From Diplonema papillatum (taxonomy: Eukaryota; Euglenozoa; Diplonemea; Diplonemida; Diplonemidae): 64,000 nt of DNA. The notes below the pieces were generated by a model. That model was not told the origin of the DNA, ran no database searches, and worked only from the letters and a program-made list of their open reading frames with translations. Both the position numbers and the translations under genes were made by a program. Positions 11,231-21,173 of the stretch are shown here, in pieces; the first letter of the stretch is position 1, and every line of letters begins with the position of its first letter. The DNA lies in NCBI GenBank assembly GCA_030068145.1, contig JAPJBO010000485.1, positions 105,895 through 169,894 on the forward strand. The letters are read 5' to 3'.

Positions 11231-14200
11231 TCACTGTTTTCTTCGTTTTTTGCATGGAGAAGTATGGGCTGTGGAACTGCTGGACGATGAGTCGGATGAT
11301 GAGTCGGATGATGAGCTTGAACTGTCCGAAGGGGGTCCCTTTTTTGCTTTGGCCTTAAGTGAAACGCTCCTAGGCATCGCGCGGGGCGCGTTTCGAACAA
11401 AGCCTTCCGTAGGCGAAGGCTGCAGAAGAGCAGACGATGCCACCGAAGAAGATACTTGGGTTTGAACTTGAGATCGCGGTTCGCTGGGTACGCCGCGAAC
11501 GAGAAAGAAGTGACCCAGAGGACTGTCAATTGTGCGGGTGTCCGGAATACAAATAACCACCTGAACCTGGGCACCGCTGCGCTTCCTAAGGACTTTGCCG
11601 ACCGAGTGCTCTGTGGCGCACAATACACCGCTAGAGTGCGCAAAACAGGACACCTCAAAATTTGTGAGGGGGAGCGGATCCTTCGTGGCGAACGCGTTCG
11701 TGCAAGCTTGCCATCTCGTTTCCGACATGCCCCATTGCGATGCCACGGTCCTACCGAACCACCGTGCCAGAACCTCCATGGGCGGCTGATCAGTGGCATT
11801 TCCCCCCGCGAGATGAAGCGCCAAGTACCCGCAGATGGTATGGTGCACTTGATTGTCAGATAATACCGAACCGTCTTCTTTCATACCTTGTGCAAGAATG
11901 GCAGCTCTCGCGGTTTCTTTGTTGGCCCGCAAGTATGACCAGCAAAAGTCAAAAAAGGCGAACGTTGACACCGTCACTTCGGGTGCAGTGGCTTTGTCAC
12001 TGTTTACTGAGTAGACAAAGATGCCCTGCTTGGCATCAACTGTCGGCACTCTGCCGACTCTCCTGTCAGCAAGCTTCAGCCAGTGGTCACCTTCTCGCGC
12101 GTAGCAAACGGCGCCGGACTCAAACGACAGCCAGGTTTGTAGGACAAGATGAACATCTCCCACATCGAAAGAGACCGGTGCTGCTGTTTCGTTACCCGCA
12201 TCCGCTACCATGGCCCAAACAGTAGGTGCTTCCAGCACACGGCAATTGGCTAGACGCTGCGCAACGAACGCAGATATGTCCAGGGATGTGCGGTCTAGAA
12301 ATGTCATGCGACGAGTGCTGTTTTCCGTCGCCAATACACCGCGGAACAAGGCATTGTCGCCGATCAAGTGCACTATGTTCGCAAGTACCGTGAACGCATC
12401 GCTTGCCCCGCGTCCTTTTAATGCCTCCTCGAAGTCGGCATGTCGGGCCATGCTCTGGAGAACAGGGCGTGCGTTCGGTGCTGTCCCATCTCTTCTGTCT
12501 AGCCTCGTCAGATACGTCCCTAGCTGCTTCAGGCAGGCGTCGGAAGACATAGACGCGTGCACTGCCTCGCGGACTGGTCCTGTGTGATAAACACACTGCA
12601 CCACGGCGGCAAAAAAACCCGACTTGTCGGTCGCTGCTAAAACCGCGCACGGTTTTGAGGCTTCCTGCTGGGTCGGCTCCGGCTGTGCTTGCGGTAATGA
12701 AGCAGCAGGGGCCGGAGCATTGTTTCGGTTTGTCTGCGAGAGCGGCACCTGGCGCTTCATCTTAACTGCTGGTGCACGGCCTTTCGCGCTACAGCCTGCG
12801 CACACGCGCTGAACGCTCCGGAATTGATCCCGAAGCTCTGCTGCTTCTTCCAGAGCTTGCGTCGACCCGCAGTGGCAACACATATCCGGAAGCCTCTTCT
12901 CTTTTCTGTAGGTGCAGACGTTCCACTCCACGATCCCTAGGCAGCTTGTGCTTCTGCGAACCCAATAGTCGTTTGCCAACGCAGCATCTTCTGGCCATGC
13001 TTCGCCACACGTGTAGCCATCGCCTTCCTGCAAGCTTTCTAAGACTTCTTGCGATGCCTTCTTGCCCAGTCGGCTGTAAATAGCCCGCGGCTTGGAACAC
13101 AGACCACAATTCACGTGTCCAACAATCCGTTTCGTGCAAATCCAGCCCTTCTTGTCTCCGTCGAGTTTAGAACGCGCGTGGAGGGAAGGGCGGTGGATAT
13201 CCTGCTGTTCGTCATTGTGCAGGGCTTCAGAAAAAGGCATGAACGTCTCGGTGTCAGGGGATAGCTGGGGGTAGGGGACGAACGGAGCTGTGCGCAGTGC
13301 CGGTTCGGTCCACGAACAGCAGTTCGGGTCTGAGCAGGGTCTCATCTGGAGCATGTATGGGGAATCCCGAACGTGGCGCTTCCAAAAGCTAGACAGCTGC
13401 TCGTGCGCTTCGGCCTGGTCGCGCTGCACATCTAGACCGATATCGAACTCCCTTTTCAGCCAAGTCTTAACTTCGCCCATCTCTTCCGCACAGTTTCCTT
13501 TCAGCACACGAACGCTCTTGCCGCTGTAAACACCCTTGGACAACCGACTTTCAATAGCAGCCAGGGGAAGACTCGCCCGCACTGCAGCTGCTACGTGGGA
13601 ATCGTTAGTTAGCTTTCGCAATTCGCTGAGAGTGTTCGCTGCTACAACCTTTCGTTCAATATCAGCCTCCTGAAGCTCTTCACGGCAAAAACTGGTGCCG
13701 TAGAGAGAGTAGTTCAGGCTTGGCATGACGCGCTCGGCCCTCTCGAGGTAGCTCCTGCCGGGGCACGTGCGCATCACGACGCAGATGTCAGCCGAGCTGA
13801 GCCTCCAGGTTGCCAGGAGACACACCCTTACACTCCAGAACGTAAGGTTGTGCTCGGGACCCCCGTCTGTTTCTATTAAAAGGACAGGATGGGAGTTGCC
13901 AGGCTGCCGTAGGAAGTTGAGCGTTTCCGCGGCACACCGCACTGCTGACGACGGTTCCTGTATCTTGTCTTTCACGCGTACATATGCTTGGCCGCGACAG
14001 TGTCCGACACTCTTAGCCTGCTCGGTGTCCCGGGGAACATCCACGTCTAAAAAGACAGTGGGTATCGCACCGAAAACATGAGAGTCGTGATCTAAAGCAG
14101 CTGCTCGAGCGGATGGCAAAACGGGCTGCAGAACCTTTTTTTGGCGAATCAAGGCCGAAACAGGCTGGGCAGGACCCCCGATGGGCACAATTGCTTTGTC

Positions 14201-15451
14201 GTCTTGGGCAAGCATGCGCACAACGTTGCCGAACTTGCCGGTCACGTAGACACAGTAGTCTTGGATGTAGATCTGCTGAAAACGGCAGTACACAGCGTCA
14301 ACATGTGCTTTGCGCTCTGTTCGGGCTTGTGTGGCATAGACTAAGGGAAAACGTCGTGTTGATCGCTCGGCAACTCTCTTCCACGCTGCGCCTGGCCAGA
14401 ACTGGTATCTGACCCACGTGTAAGATGGCACGAGCACGTCTTCGCCAACTCGCTCATTCACAGCGTCCATCAATGCTCGGATACTCGCTGGTGCTTCTAA
14501 TGTAGGTCGCAGAACTGTTCCGTGGCGTCTCTCGTCCACTGCCAGCCCGCACTCCTGCAGGAAACTGTGCATCGCTTCCCAATATGCATCAAACGAAGAA
14601 ATGCTGCACAACGAATCCGAGCTGGATGGATACACAATTTCGGCGAATTCTTCAGCCGTGAAGTCAGAAGCGGCGAGTTGCGCCAAGTTTCTTTCCTTCT
14701 CTGTCTGTGGCGCACTCGCAGAGTCGACGGCGAACATGTACATGACGTTCAGAACAACACGGGCAACCCCGCATGCCTTCCACTTTTCAACAAAGTTGCG
14801 CCGCATCGCGCGAGTGTGGAAGGTTTTCCCTGCGCCTATACAGCTCTTGAAAGCCGCTGCGATGGCTTGATCAGACCGAAGATCGCCGGGCGGCAACTTG
14901 AAAGCCATGTATTCAGCACGCACGTTGCCGCCGGCACAGTACCTGTGCAGCCCGAATGCTGACTGCGATCTCAGCTTCAGTATGAAGTCCGCACGCTGTC
15001 TGCGATCCTCAGGTAAGCCGCCAACATCATCAAACGAAAAAGGCTTGTAGGCTTCGGCAGTCTGGAACTTGGCTTCCAGCTGGGGCCAGGTCGCTTGGGC
15101 GCTGGCCTGCACGATCTGCTGCTCCCAATCACGAACTGGGTCGCGCGCTGGTGTGTCACTGGAGCGCTGTGACGTTCTTGTCGTGTTGTAGCTCTGCTGG
15201 TACACGATTCGGGCTTGGACAGCCGACAACAATTCTTGCAGTTGCACGCGTAAGGGGTGGTCTGCGTACTTAGGATGCGCAAACCACGACAACTGCAGAA
15301 GCTGTACGAGCACGTCTTCTTGTTCCCTGAAGTGCGCAATGGTGAACTGTGGTTGATCCTGAACCCTTCGATGCAGATAGGCCTTGTTGTATCCTTTGTA
15401 TTTGACGAGCAGGGCCGCCTGAAGCTGTGCGCCTTCGAGGTTCACTAACAC
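11231..15451 (-). CDS. DDE-type transposase-like protein with C-terminal papain-like domain
   Basis: The frame is 1406 codons long from a GTG. It stays open to about 15556 without an ATG, so the true start or an upstream exon is unknown. Residues about 465-585 hold FLDVDV (D469), then TDGGPEHNLTF (D529), then RTCPGRSY and ERVMPSLN. This series resembles DDE/RNase-H-fold transposases; catalytic roles are inferred. Residues about 740-890 are rich in CxxC and CxC pairs (CSDPNCC, CGLCSKPR, CCHCG, CAGC), suggesting zinc binding. Residues about 1165-1320 form a domain shared with the protein at 59774-62599: FAFFDFCWSYL, SDNQVHHTICGY (Q1201, C1207), PLTNFEV, GHFF (H1314). A serine-rich tail ends in CKKRRKQ, a possible nuclear signal. 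The length is large for a transposase. It is the autonomous ORF of the surrounding TIR element. Confidence 0.7.
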   Translation of the reverse strand: MLVNLEGAQLQAALLVKYKGYNKAYLHRRVQDQPQFTIAHFREQEDVLVQLLQLSWFAHPKYADHPLRVQLQELLSAVQARIVYQQSYNTTRTSQRSSDTPARDPVRDWEQQIVQASAQATWPQLEAKFQTAEAYKPFSFDDVGGLPEDRRQRADFILKLRSQSAFGLHRYCAGGNVRAEYMAFKLPPGDLRSDQAIAAAFKSCIGAGKTFHTRAMRRNFVEKWKACGVARVVLNVMYMFAVDSASAPQTEKERNLAQLAASDFTAEEFAEIVYPSSSDSLCSISSFDAYWEAMHSFLQECGLAVDERRHGTVLRPTLEAPASIRALMDAVNERVGEDVLVPSYTWVRYQFWPGAAWKRVAERSTRRFPLVYATQARTERKAHVDAVYCRFQQIYIQDYCVYVTGKFGNVVRMLAQDDKAIVPIGGPAQPVSALIRQKKVLQPVLPSARAAALDHDSHVFGAIPTVFLDVDVPRDTEQAKSVGHCRGQAYVRVKDKIQEPSSAVRCAAETLNFLRQPGNSHPVLLIETDGGPEHNLTFWSVRVCLLATWRLSSADICVVMRTCPGRSYLERAERVMPSLNYSLYGTSFCREELQEADIERKVVAANTLSELRKLTNDSHVAAAVRASLPLAAIESRLSKGVYSGKSVRVLKGNCAEEMGEVKTWLKREFDIGLDVQRDQAEAHEQLSSFWKRHVRDSPYMLQMRPCSDPNCCSWTEPALRTAPFVPYPQLSPDTETFMPFSEALHNDEQQDIHRPSLHARSKLDGDKKGWICTKRIVGHVNCGLCSKPRAIYSRLGKKASQEVLESLQEGDGYTCGEAWPEDAALANDYWVRRSTSCLGIVEWNVCTYRKEKRLPDMCCHCGSTQALEEAAELRDQFRSVQRVCAGCSAKGRAPAVKMKRQVPLSQTNRNNAPAPAASLPQAQPEPTQQEASKPCAVLAATDKSGFFAAVVQCVYHTGPVREAVHASMSSDACLKQLGTYLTRLDRRDGTAPNARPVLQSMARHADFEEALKGRGASDAFTVLANIVHLIGDNALFRGVLATENSTRRMTFLDRTSLDISAFVAQRLANCRVLEAPTVWAMVADAGNETAAPVSFDVGDVHLVLQTWLSFESGAVCYAREGDHWLKLADRRVGRVPTVDAKQGIFVYSVNSDKATAPEVTVSTFAFFDFCWSYLRANKETARAAILAQGMKEDGSVLSDNQVHHTICGYLALHLAGGNATDQPPMEVLARWFGRTVASQWGMSETRWQACTNAFATKDPLPLTNFEVSCFAHSSGVLCATEHSVGKVLRKRSGAQVQVVICIPDTRTIDSPLGHFFLVRGVPSEPRSQVQTQVSSSVASSALLQPSPTEGFVRNAPRAMPRSVSLKAKAKKGPPSDSSSSSSDSSSDSSSSSSTAHTSPCKKRRKQ

Positions 15452-15523
15452 CCTGCTCGTGCGTGTGAAGAACTCGATGCCCCGGTCCTCTTCGGAGGGA
15501 TAGAAGACAAGAGGAAAATCCGT

Positions 15524-16380
15524 GTCCCAGAGGACTGTCGATTGCGCGGGTGTCCGTCAATCTCTTATCTCTCTTCTGACATGCCCCATTGCGATGTCAC
15601 GGTCCTACCGAACCACCGTGCGAGAGCCTACTGACGGCTGGTCGGTGGCATTTCCATCGGCGAGAATAAGCGCCAGCTACCCGCAGATAGTATGGTGAAC
15701 TTCAACTTCTGCTTTCCTCCACCTTGTGCAAGGATGGTTGCTCTCGCGGCTTCTGCGGCGGTCTGCTGTTGAAACCCCCAAAGGCGGACGTCGACACCGT
15801 CACTTCGGGTGTAGTGGCTTTGTCAATATTACCCGAGTACACAAAGATGCCCTGCTTGGTGTAAACGGAGTTTGTCGGTACTCTGCCGACCCTCCTGTCA
15901 GCAAGCTTTAGCCAGTGGCCACCTTCTGATGCGTAGCAAACGGCGCCGGACTCACAAGATGTACCTCACCCACATCGAAAGAGACCATTGATGTCTCGAC
16001 ATCCGCACGGAGGGCAGGTGCTTCTAGCACACGGCAATTGGTTAGACGCCGTGTGCAACGAAGGCAGTTATGCTCAGGGATGTGCGGTCTAGACTGTCAG
16101 GCGACGAGTGCCGTTTTCTTCGCAAATATACCGCGGCACAAGGCATTGCCGCCGGTCAAGTGCACTAAGTCGCAAGCACCGTGAACGCATCGCTTGCCCC
16201 GCGTCCTTTTCATGCCTCCTCAGTCGAGTCTCAGATACTAGTAGCTGCTTGAGGCGTCGGAAGGCATAGACGCGTGCACTGCCCCGGACTGGTTCTGTGT
16301 GATAATCGCACCACAGTGGCAAAACCTCCCGACATGCCTTGCCGGTAAAACCGCGCACACTTTCGAGGCTGAGGGTGTGC
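15524..16380 (-). pseudogene. decayed copy of the transposase C-terminal region
   Basis: The DNA matches about 11515-12650 in the same orientation, with many small deletions and stops. The reverse-strand peptide near 15520-15560 reads TDTRAIDSPLGHGF, against PDTRTIDSPLGHFF in the intact protein. The copied region includes the papain-like domain. The copy abuts the 5' end of the 1406-codon ORF, the junction falling in the shared word 'cccagaggactgtc'. Further upstream (16430-16660, - strand) lies possible N-terminal coding remnant. This suggests an unequal exchange or nested insertion between two copies of the element. Confidence 0.75.
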
Positions 16381-16813
16381 TTGTATCCCGCGTGCTTCGA
16401 CTGCGTCCAGCAGCAGCTACGCAAATCTTGCTGTTTAGATTGACACCAACGTCAAAGTAGCACGATATTGCTTGCCCAGCGCACCAACCCAGCACCGGGC
16501 ATAGTCAGCTTCAAAGTCAATACACACTGAGGTAAACAAAGTCTACGCGATTTGCATCGCCGTGAAGTATCGGTGTGATGAACAGGGTTTCGACTTTTCG
16601 CGAGCCGGACACGCTCGTGACTACGCCTGCAGTCGCTCTCACGACCGGTTCCAATGCACAGATCCCAAAAGTTTTTTTTTGGCAAAAGTTTTTTTTTTCC
16701 GGGGGTTCCCAAAAATTTACGCGCGCGCGGACATGGGCCAAAAAAAAAAAACCGCCTACCCTTACTAAAAAGTTGCTGAGTACATTTTCAGGGCAAAAAA
16801 CAAATTTGTTAGG

Positions 16814-16881
16814 TTTGGTACCTCTAAGGGCATTTTTTGGTACCTCTAAGGAAATAAACGAATTGTTTGGTACCTCTAAGG
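16814..16881. repeat. three copies of tttggtacctctaagg
   Basis: The 16-bp word occurs at 16814, 16836 and 16866 just outside the right end of the 6-kb transposon. No function can be assigned. Confidence 0.8.
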
Positions 16882-17115
16882 AAGATAACCCAAAAAAAAA
16901 AAAAAAAGAACGCTAGCCCAAACAACTTCCGCCGGTAGAAACCTTGCCTAAAGAAATCAACTGCCTTCGGGTAGGCTAGTCTGACACTAGTTGTCGTCGG
17001 GAAAAAAAAAAAAAAAAATACAATAAAATACAATAAACGATTCGTATCACAACCGTGCCTCTACCTCTATATTTCCTCCCTTCCATTCGGAGTCAAAGTA
17101 GCTACGTCGAGTATT

Positions 17116-17290
17116 TTTGTATAACCACCTGCTTTGTAGGAAATACTTGTGGTGACTGCCTGCAAATCTCAAAGGAGTGGCCCATCCGGTATCACGTAGC
17201 GAAAGGCAGGCAAAGGAGGTAATTGTGCTGTAGCCCACACGAAACACAGGTAAATCTGGGTTCAGTGGCGGCGTAAGCGTTCAACAAAAA
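17116..17290. repeat. repeat C1, copy
   Basis: Matches 8657-8800 with the landmarks 'cacctgctttgtaggaaat' and 'gtagcccacacgaaacac', with an extra segment near 17165-17210. Intronic. Confidence 0.8.
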
Positions 17291-17747
17291 AAGACCCACT
17301 TTTGTAGTTACAACTTTGCCGTACAACGTCGTCGCAGATCGATGACCGCTTCATAATCCACACCGGAAAGGTACATACTGGACACTACTCATGAAAGAAG
17401 CAGCCGAATGGGTGTTCCGACGACCAGCAAGTATCAGTTCTCTCATGGGAGACAAATGTGCCAGCAAGTTCGCTTCGAACGGTTACATCGTCTACCTTGA
17501 GAAGGTGTAAACACGCATGAGAGGTAGTGTCCTGCCTGCACATTAACACATTAAACTAAGGTTCCCCCCCCCTGCGCGAACCTGTATCCGAAGGCTTTAT
17601 TCATCCCGCAGTCTCAGAGCGAACCTTTACCCCGGTCCTGTAAACCGCACATACGTTAGAAAAGGGTTCCCCTACACGTGCATCTGGGCTCGCTGCCGCG
17701 GATCACGAGTTCGTTCGTTTTTCTCACGCAAACAATTCATACAGCAG

Positions 17748-17854
17748 GAAGCCCAACAAACACCTGCTTTGTGCACGGCATCACGGGAGCCAACGAGCAC
17801 GAAGTCGTCCACAGCGTCTACACCCTGTTCTCTGGCCTCGGAACGATCACGAGG
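17748..17854 (+). CDS. RNA-binding protein, exon 2 (start of RRM3)
   Basis: This 107-nt exon follows an acceptor ending acagcag and precedes a GTATGC donor. It enters in phase 1 and leaves in phase 0, matching exons 1 and 3. It encodes SPTNTCFVHGITG, where CFVHGI is RNP2 of a third RRM, followed by the helix ANEHEVVHSVYTLFSGLGTITR. The coding is in frame with the Gly/Met linker of exon 1. A third RRM separated from an RRM1-RRM2 pair by a linker is the ELAV/CELF arrangement. The exon is inferred from homology and phase; no transcript supports it here. Confidence 0.7.
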
Positions 17855-18044
17855 GTATGCTTTTCTTCCTGGTGTTCCTTCCGCGTGGAGGCACACGGAA
17901 GAGGGCCTCCGCAGGGGTGCCTACCCCCGCGAGTAATAAGGTGCCTCTTCCAAGGCAGGTTTTATCTAGCAAGGTGGCCGGTGCTTCCTCACGGGCCCCG
18001 ACGCACGCCGCGTCCTCCTCCAAACCCTCACTGTCGTTTCTCTC

Positions 18045-18084
18045 CTATCTCTCTCTCTCTCACTCTCTCTCTCTCTCTCCGCAT
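18045..18084. repeat. (CT)n microsatellite
   Basis: About 35 bp of CT dinucleotides with interruptions, in intron 2 of the RRM gene. Confidence 0.9.
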
Positions 18085-18654
18085 GTGATATGAAGAAGCT
18101 AGGTTCGTCACGGCAGCCATCACAGTGAAGGGAAATAAAATTCTTGTTTTTACATAAGCGCCAGGTGTCACGGAGGGGCCTTCACGAGGCGACACTGTTG
18201 ACCGCACCTCAGTTGAGTTGCGGTCGCCAATCCAACCGCCAGCATTCTGTACTTGACGCGACGCGGAACGAAGTGCTGCTTAGCAGCCAATGGCCTGTGA
18301 TGGCTGAGTGCACACCTAAGCACGGCTGCATCCTCGTGTTGTAGCCATGCTGTGTATAAGGCTTCGTGGGGGCCTGGTCAACCACCTCAAGCGGAGCCGC
18401 GAAGTCGAGATCTTGGCCGCGGAAACAACCTGCGAGGGAGAAGAGGAAGTGCGCCGAATCATCTGGTGATTCCTCGTCATCAAACTGCACATCGGACGTG
18501 AAGCGCGCACCGGAGACAAACAGTACGCGGGACAAGAAGAGACCGAATCATGACACGACGCGTGCAAAGAGGTAGTCTGTAGCGGCTTGTGCAGTCTATT
18601 GTCACACATTGTTGCTGCATAACAAGTTCAAACTACTGCTACTACTACTACTAC

Positions 18655-18780
18655 TTCTACCTACGCGCCAGCTTGTAAGGAAATGCTCGACGAAGCTGCC
18701 AGACAAAGAAGCGAAGGGATCCCAAGTGCTGTAACTACCGAACCACGTGTTGAACGGACGTGAGGTCATGCAGAGTTATC
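18655..18780. repeat. repeat C tail, copy
   Basis: Matches 9070-9185, sharing 'cccaagtgctgtaactaccg' and the following 30 bases. Confidence 0.8.
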
Positions 18781-18839
18781 TCAAGCAAACTTTCACTCTA
18801 AGTACGTGCGCTCGGCTAAGGCCGGCGCGTGGCGAGACT

Positions 18840-19290
18840 GGAGGCAGCAGTTAAAGTTCGGGGAACAGTAAAGTTCGGGCGAAGCTAAGTTCGGGCAATG
18901 CTGGTGAAGCTGAGTTCGAGTGATGCTAAGTTCGGGCGTTGCTAAGCGCTCAGGCTGCGCTGGTACGAAAAAACAGTTCGGGCACGAAGCGAAGTTCGGC
19001 CAGGGTGGTAAAGTCCGGGTGAAGCCAAGGTCGGTGCTCGTGCCCGGGGGGGACACCCCCCCCGGACCCCCCCCGACCCACCGAGTGCGGGAAACCGGGG
19101 GCGGCGGGTGGGCGCCCCCCCCGCCGCCCCCCGGCGAAGCAAAAGTTCGGGCGCAGCTGAGTTCGGGCGAAGCAACGCTCGGGCGAAGCTAAATTCTGGT
19201 ACGGGCGCAGCTGAGTTCGGACGAAGCAAAGTTCGCGCGAAGCTGAGTTCTGGTGAAGCAAAGTTCGGTTCTCGTAGCAAGTTTGGCCTG
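18840..19290. repeat. degenerate minisatellite (gaagctaagttcgggc)n
   Basis: Repeated words of 16-20 bp built on 'aagttcgggcgaagc' surround a very G/C-rich block at 19040-19138 with G-runs and C-runs. Noncoding, intronic. Confidence 0.8.
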
Positions 19291-19435
19291 TGATGGCAAG
19301 CTCGGCCGCCCGACTCCGTTTCCCGGGGTGACCCAAATACCGCGAGATACTGAGAAACTCCGCCAAAAACGCAATTTTCGGGCACATTTGACCCCGAAAC
19401 GCAACAAACCTCGAAAGCAATCTTCGACCGGAAAA

Positions 19436-19508
19436 ATGTCAAGGGCGGGATTCGAACCCGGGCCTACCGGCCTGAAGGCCGACGCCCGCTCACTCTGCCA
19501 CCCGTTTG
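19436..19508 (-). tRNA. degenerate tRNA-like sequence (pseudo-tRNA or SINE head)
   Basis: The - strand has an A-box-like tggcagagtgagcggg and a perfect B-box core ggttcgaatcc at tRNA spacing, with a five-pair anticodon-like stem around CTTCAG. The acceptor ends do not pair, the D stem is very weak, the T stem has a mismatch and the anticodon loop has six bases. I read it as a tRNA pseudogene or the pol III head of a SINE, not a functional tRNA. Confidence 0.4.
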
Positions 19509-19514
19509 CATTTT

Positions 19515-20111
19515 GGCAGGGGAAAAAAAAGCTAGCGTTGCACATCCCCCAGCTCCAAAAAAGCAATACACTTTTGAGTGTAGAGAAAAGTGGGGTTGGC
19601 TCGAATAGAGGCTATTCACATTGCATGTTCATAGGACCTCCAATCTCGAAAAATAACGCTAAAAATGGATCGCGTTGCGCGGGCGTCCACATGCACGAGT
19701 TGCGTTTTATCTGAAGCACCTTGCGCATTTGCGGACAGCTTGGTAGCCCCCCGCTTATACACGTACAAGATTGTTAGAAACCCCTAACAAAAGCTAGAAT
19801 TTGACTCAAACAACCTGTTGCCACCAGTGCTACTGGTAGTATTCCACAAGCAACGCAGCCCAAGGCAGCCCCTTGTCCCGGCCACTGCAAGAATACGCCC
19901 TGCGTGTCTGATTCTCAACGTTTTTCACATGCCGGGCGTCCAAAGTTTGTATTGATGGTTGTTGTCGCAAGCAAAAACGCGTACATAACCCAGCGTCGAA
20001 GATTAGCGTCGAAACTTCCTGGCTTCTCACGCCGTAGCAGAACGACCACGCCCAAACCAATCCCAAACACCCCCTAAAACGCGTTAGGAGACTTCACAAA
20101 TTTCACAACGG
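19515..20111. other. no gene recognised (intron 2 of the RRM gene)
   Basis: An unremarkable intronic stretch; no motifs, repeats or coding signal that I can support. Confidence 0.45.
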
Positions 20112-20718
20112 AGTCTTCTTGTTGCGTTAGTGGTTGGTGATTTTGAGGTGTGAGAGTGCCTACCTTGGTCCCCCATGAGTAGGAAGCCGACATGTATCCC
20201 GTAAACGGCACACATGCCGGAATACAGGGTTATCAAAGCGGGTCACAGGCCCACCTGTCCACACGAGGCACGTGCCCAATTCTTGTGCAGGACTACTGTA
20301 GCTGTCTCCAAGGTTGCATCTTCCTCAATGGCTTGGGGAGGCGGCGTCACCCAACCTGTCATTTAGCTATGTTCCTTATGACTGCTGCCCCTTCGGCGGC
20401 AACACGACGGGAGCACCTGAGTTTCGCCGGGTCACGATACTCTAGAATCCGCTACCCAGCATCTTCAGTCGCGCTACGGATTCCCCCAGTTGATCAGGCG
20501 GTGGGGTGGTGTCTCCCGTCGCATCTCGCCTTGCTCGCTTATGGGGAGGGGACGCCACTCACCTGTCGTGACCCAGCAGGGGCGACGCCAAATCACGATG
20601 CTGCCCCACTTCTTGTTGCGTTAGTGGTTGGTCCGATTTTGAGGTGTGAGAGTGCCTACCTTGGTCCCCCATGAGTAGGAAGCCGACATGTATCCCGTAA
20701 ACGGCACACATGCCGGAT
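20112..20718. repeat. pair of ~108-bp direct repeats, TRIM-like
   Basis: The blocks at 20112-20222 and 20609-20718 are almost identical. Each starts cttcttgttgcgttagtgg and ends cacacatgccgga, separated by about 390 bp without a gene. Short direct terminal repeats around a noncoding core resemble a terminal-repeat retrotransposon in miniature. The 15-bp start ttgttgcgttagtgg also occurs alone at 20764 and 21018, and inverted at 29651, so the termini may instead be the end of a longer dispersed element. Confidence 0.6.
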
Positions 20719-21173
20719 TCACCAGGGTCACTGCCGAAGCAGCCGCATCACGTCCTTCCTTCTTGTTGCGTTAGTGGTAGTCCTTTGACAGAGTGAGCCG
20801 ATGCCTCTCATCTCACCTTTAAAACACGGCTGAGTCACGCATGCTCTTGACAGACGCTAGCGTCCGACATTTCGCACGCGCGTCGCAGTCGTTGGGTGGT
20901 ATTGACAAGGGGTTTCATCGGACACTCGGATGAGCTTCGTTACTTCACCGCTGCAGGTTCCCCTCTGCCCTGGGAGGTCTGCTTGGCTGCCTTCGGTTTG
21001 CGTCACCGTGTTGGTGTTGTTGCGTTAGTGGAGAGTCATTTGCAACGGAGTGGCACACCGAGCTGCATCCTCTCACTTTTCTCAACCCCCCTCCATACCC
21101 ACGGTCAACCGGAGGACTTCAAAATACCGACTCCTAATCAACAAATAACGCTACAAAAAAACGCAAAACGCAG

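Larger units (their letters stand above)
10700..16761 (-). mobile_element. 6.06-kb DNA transposon with long TIRs
   Basis: The left end begins GGGTAGACGG, followed by a T-run and ggcccatgtcc, then aaatttacgcgcgcg and two A-run/cttttgca blocks. The right end (about 16665-16761) is the reverse complement of the same series, ending ccgcctaccc. These roughly 100-bp imperfect inverted repeats enclose a 1406-codon transposase-like ORF on the - strand and a decayed partial copy of its 3' end. No clear target-site duplication is visible (left flank gaaaatg, right flank ttactaa). The element lies in antisense inside intron 1 of the RRM gene. The superfamily is unassigned. Confidence 0.75.

Noticed and set aside
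18092..18142. Possible RRM-ending exon reading EARFVTAAITVKGNKILVFT
   Set aside because: The frame does not match exon 2's phase 0 at any nearby AG, and it lies upstream of the better RNP1 exon at 21174.
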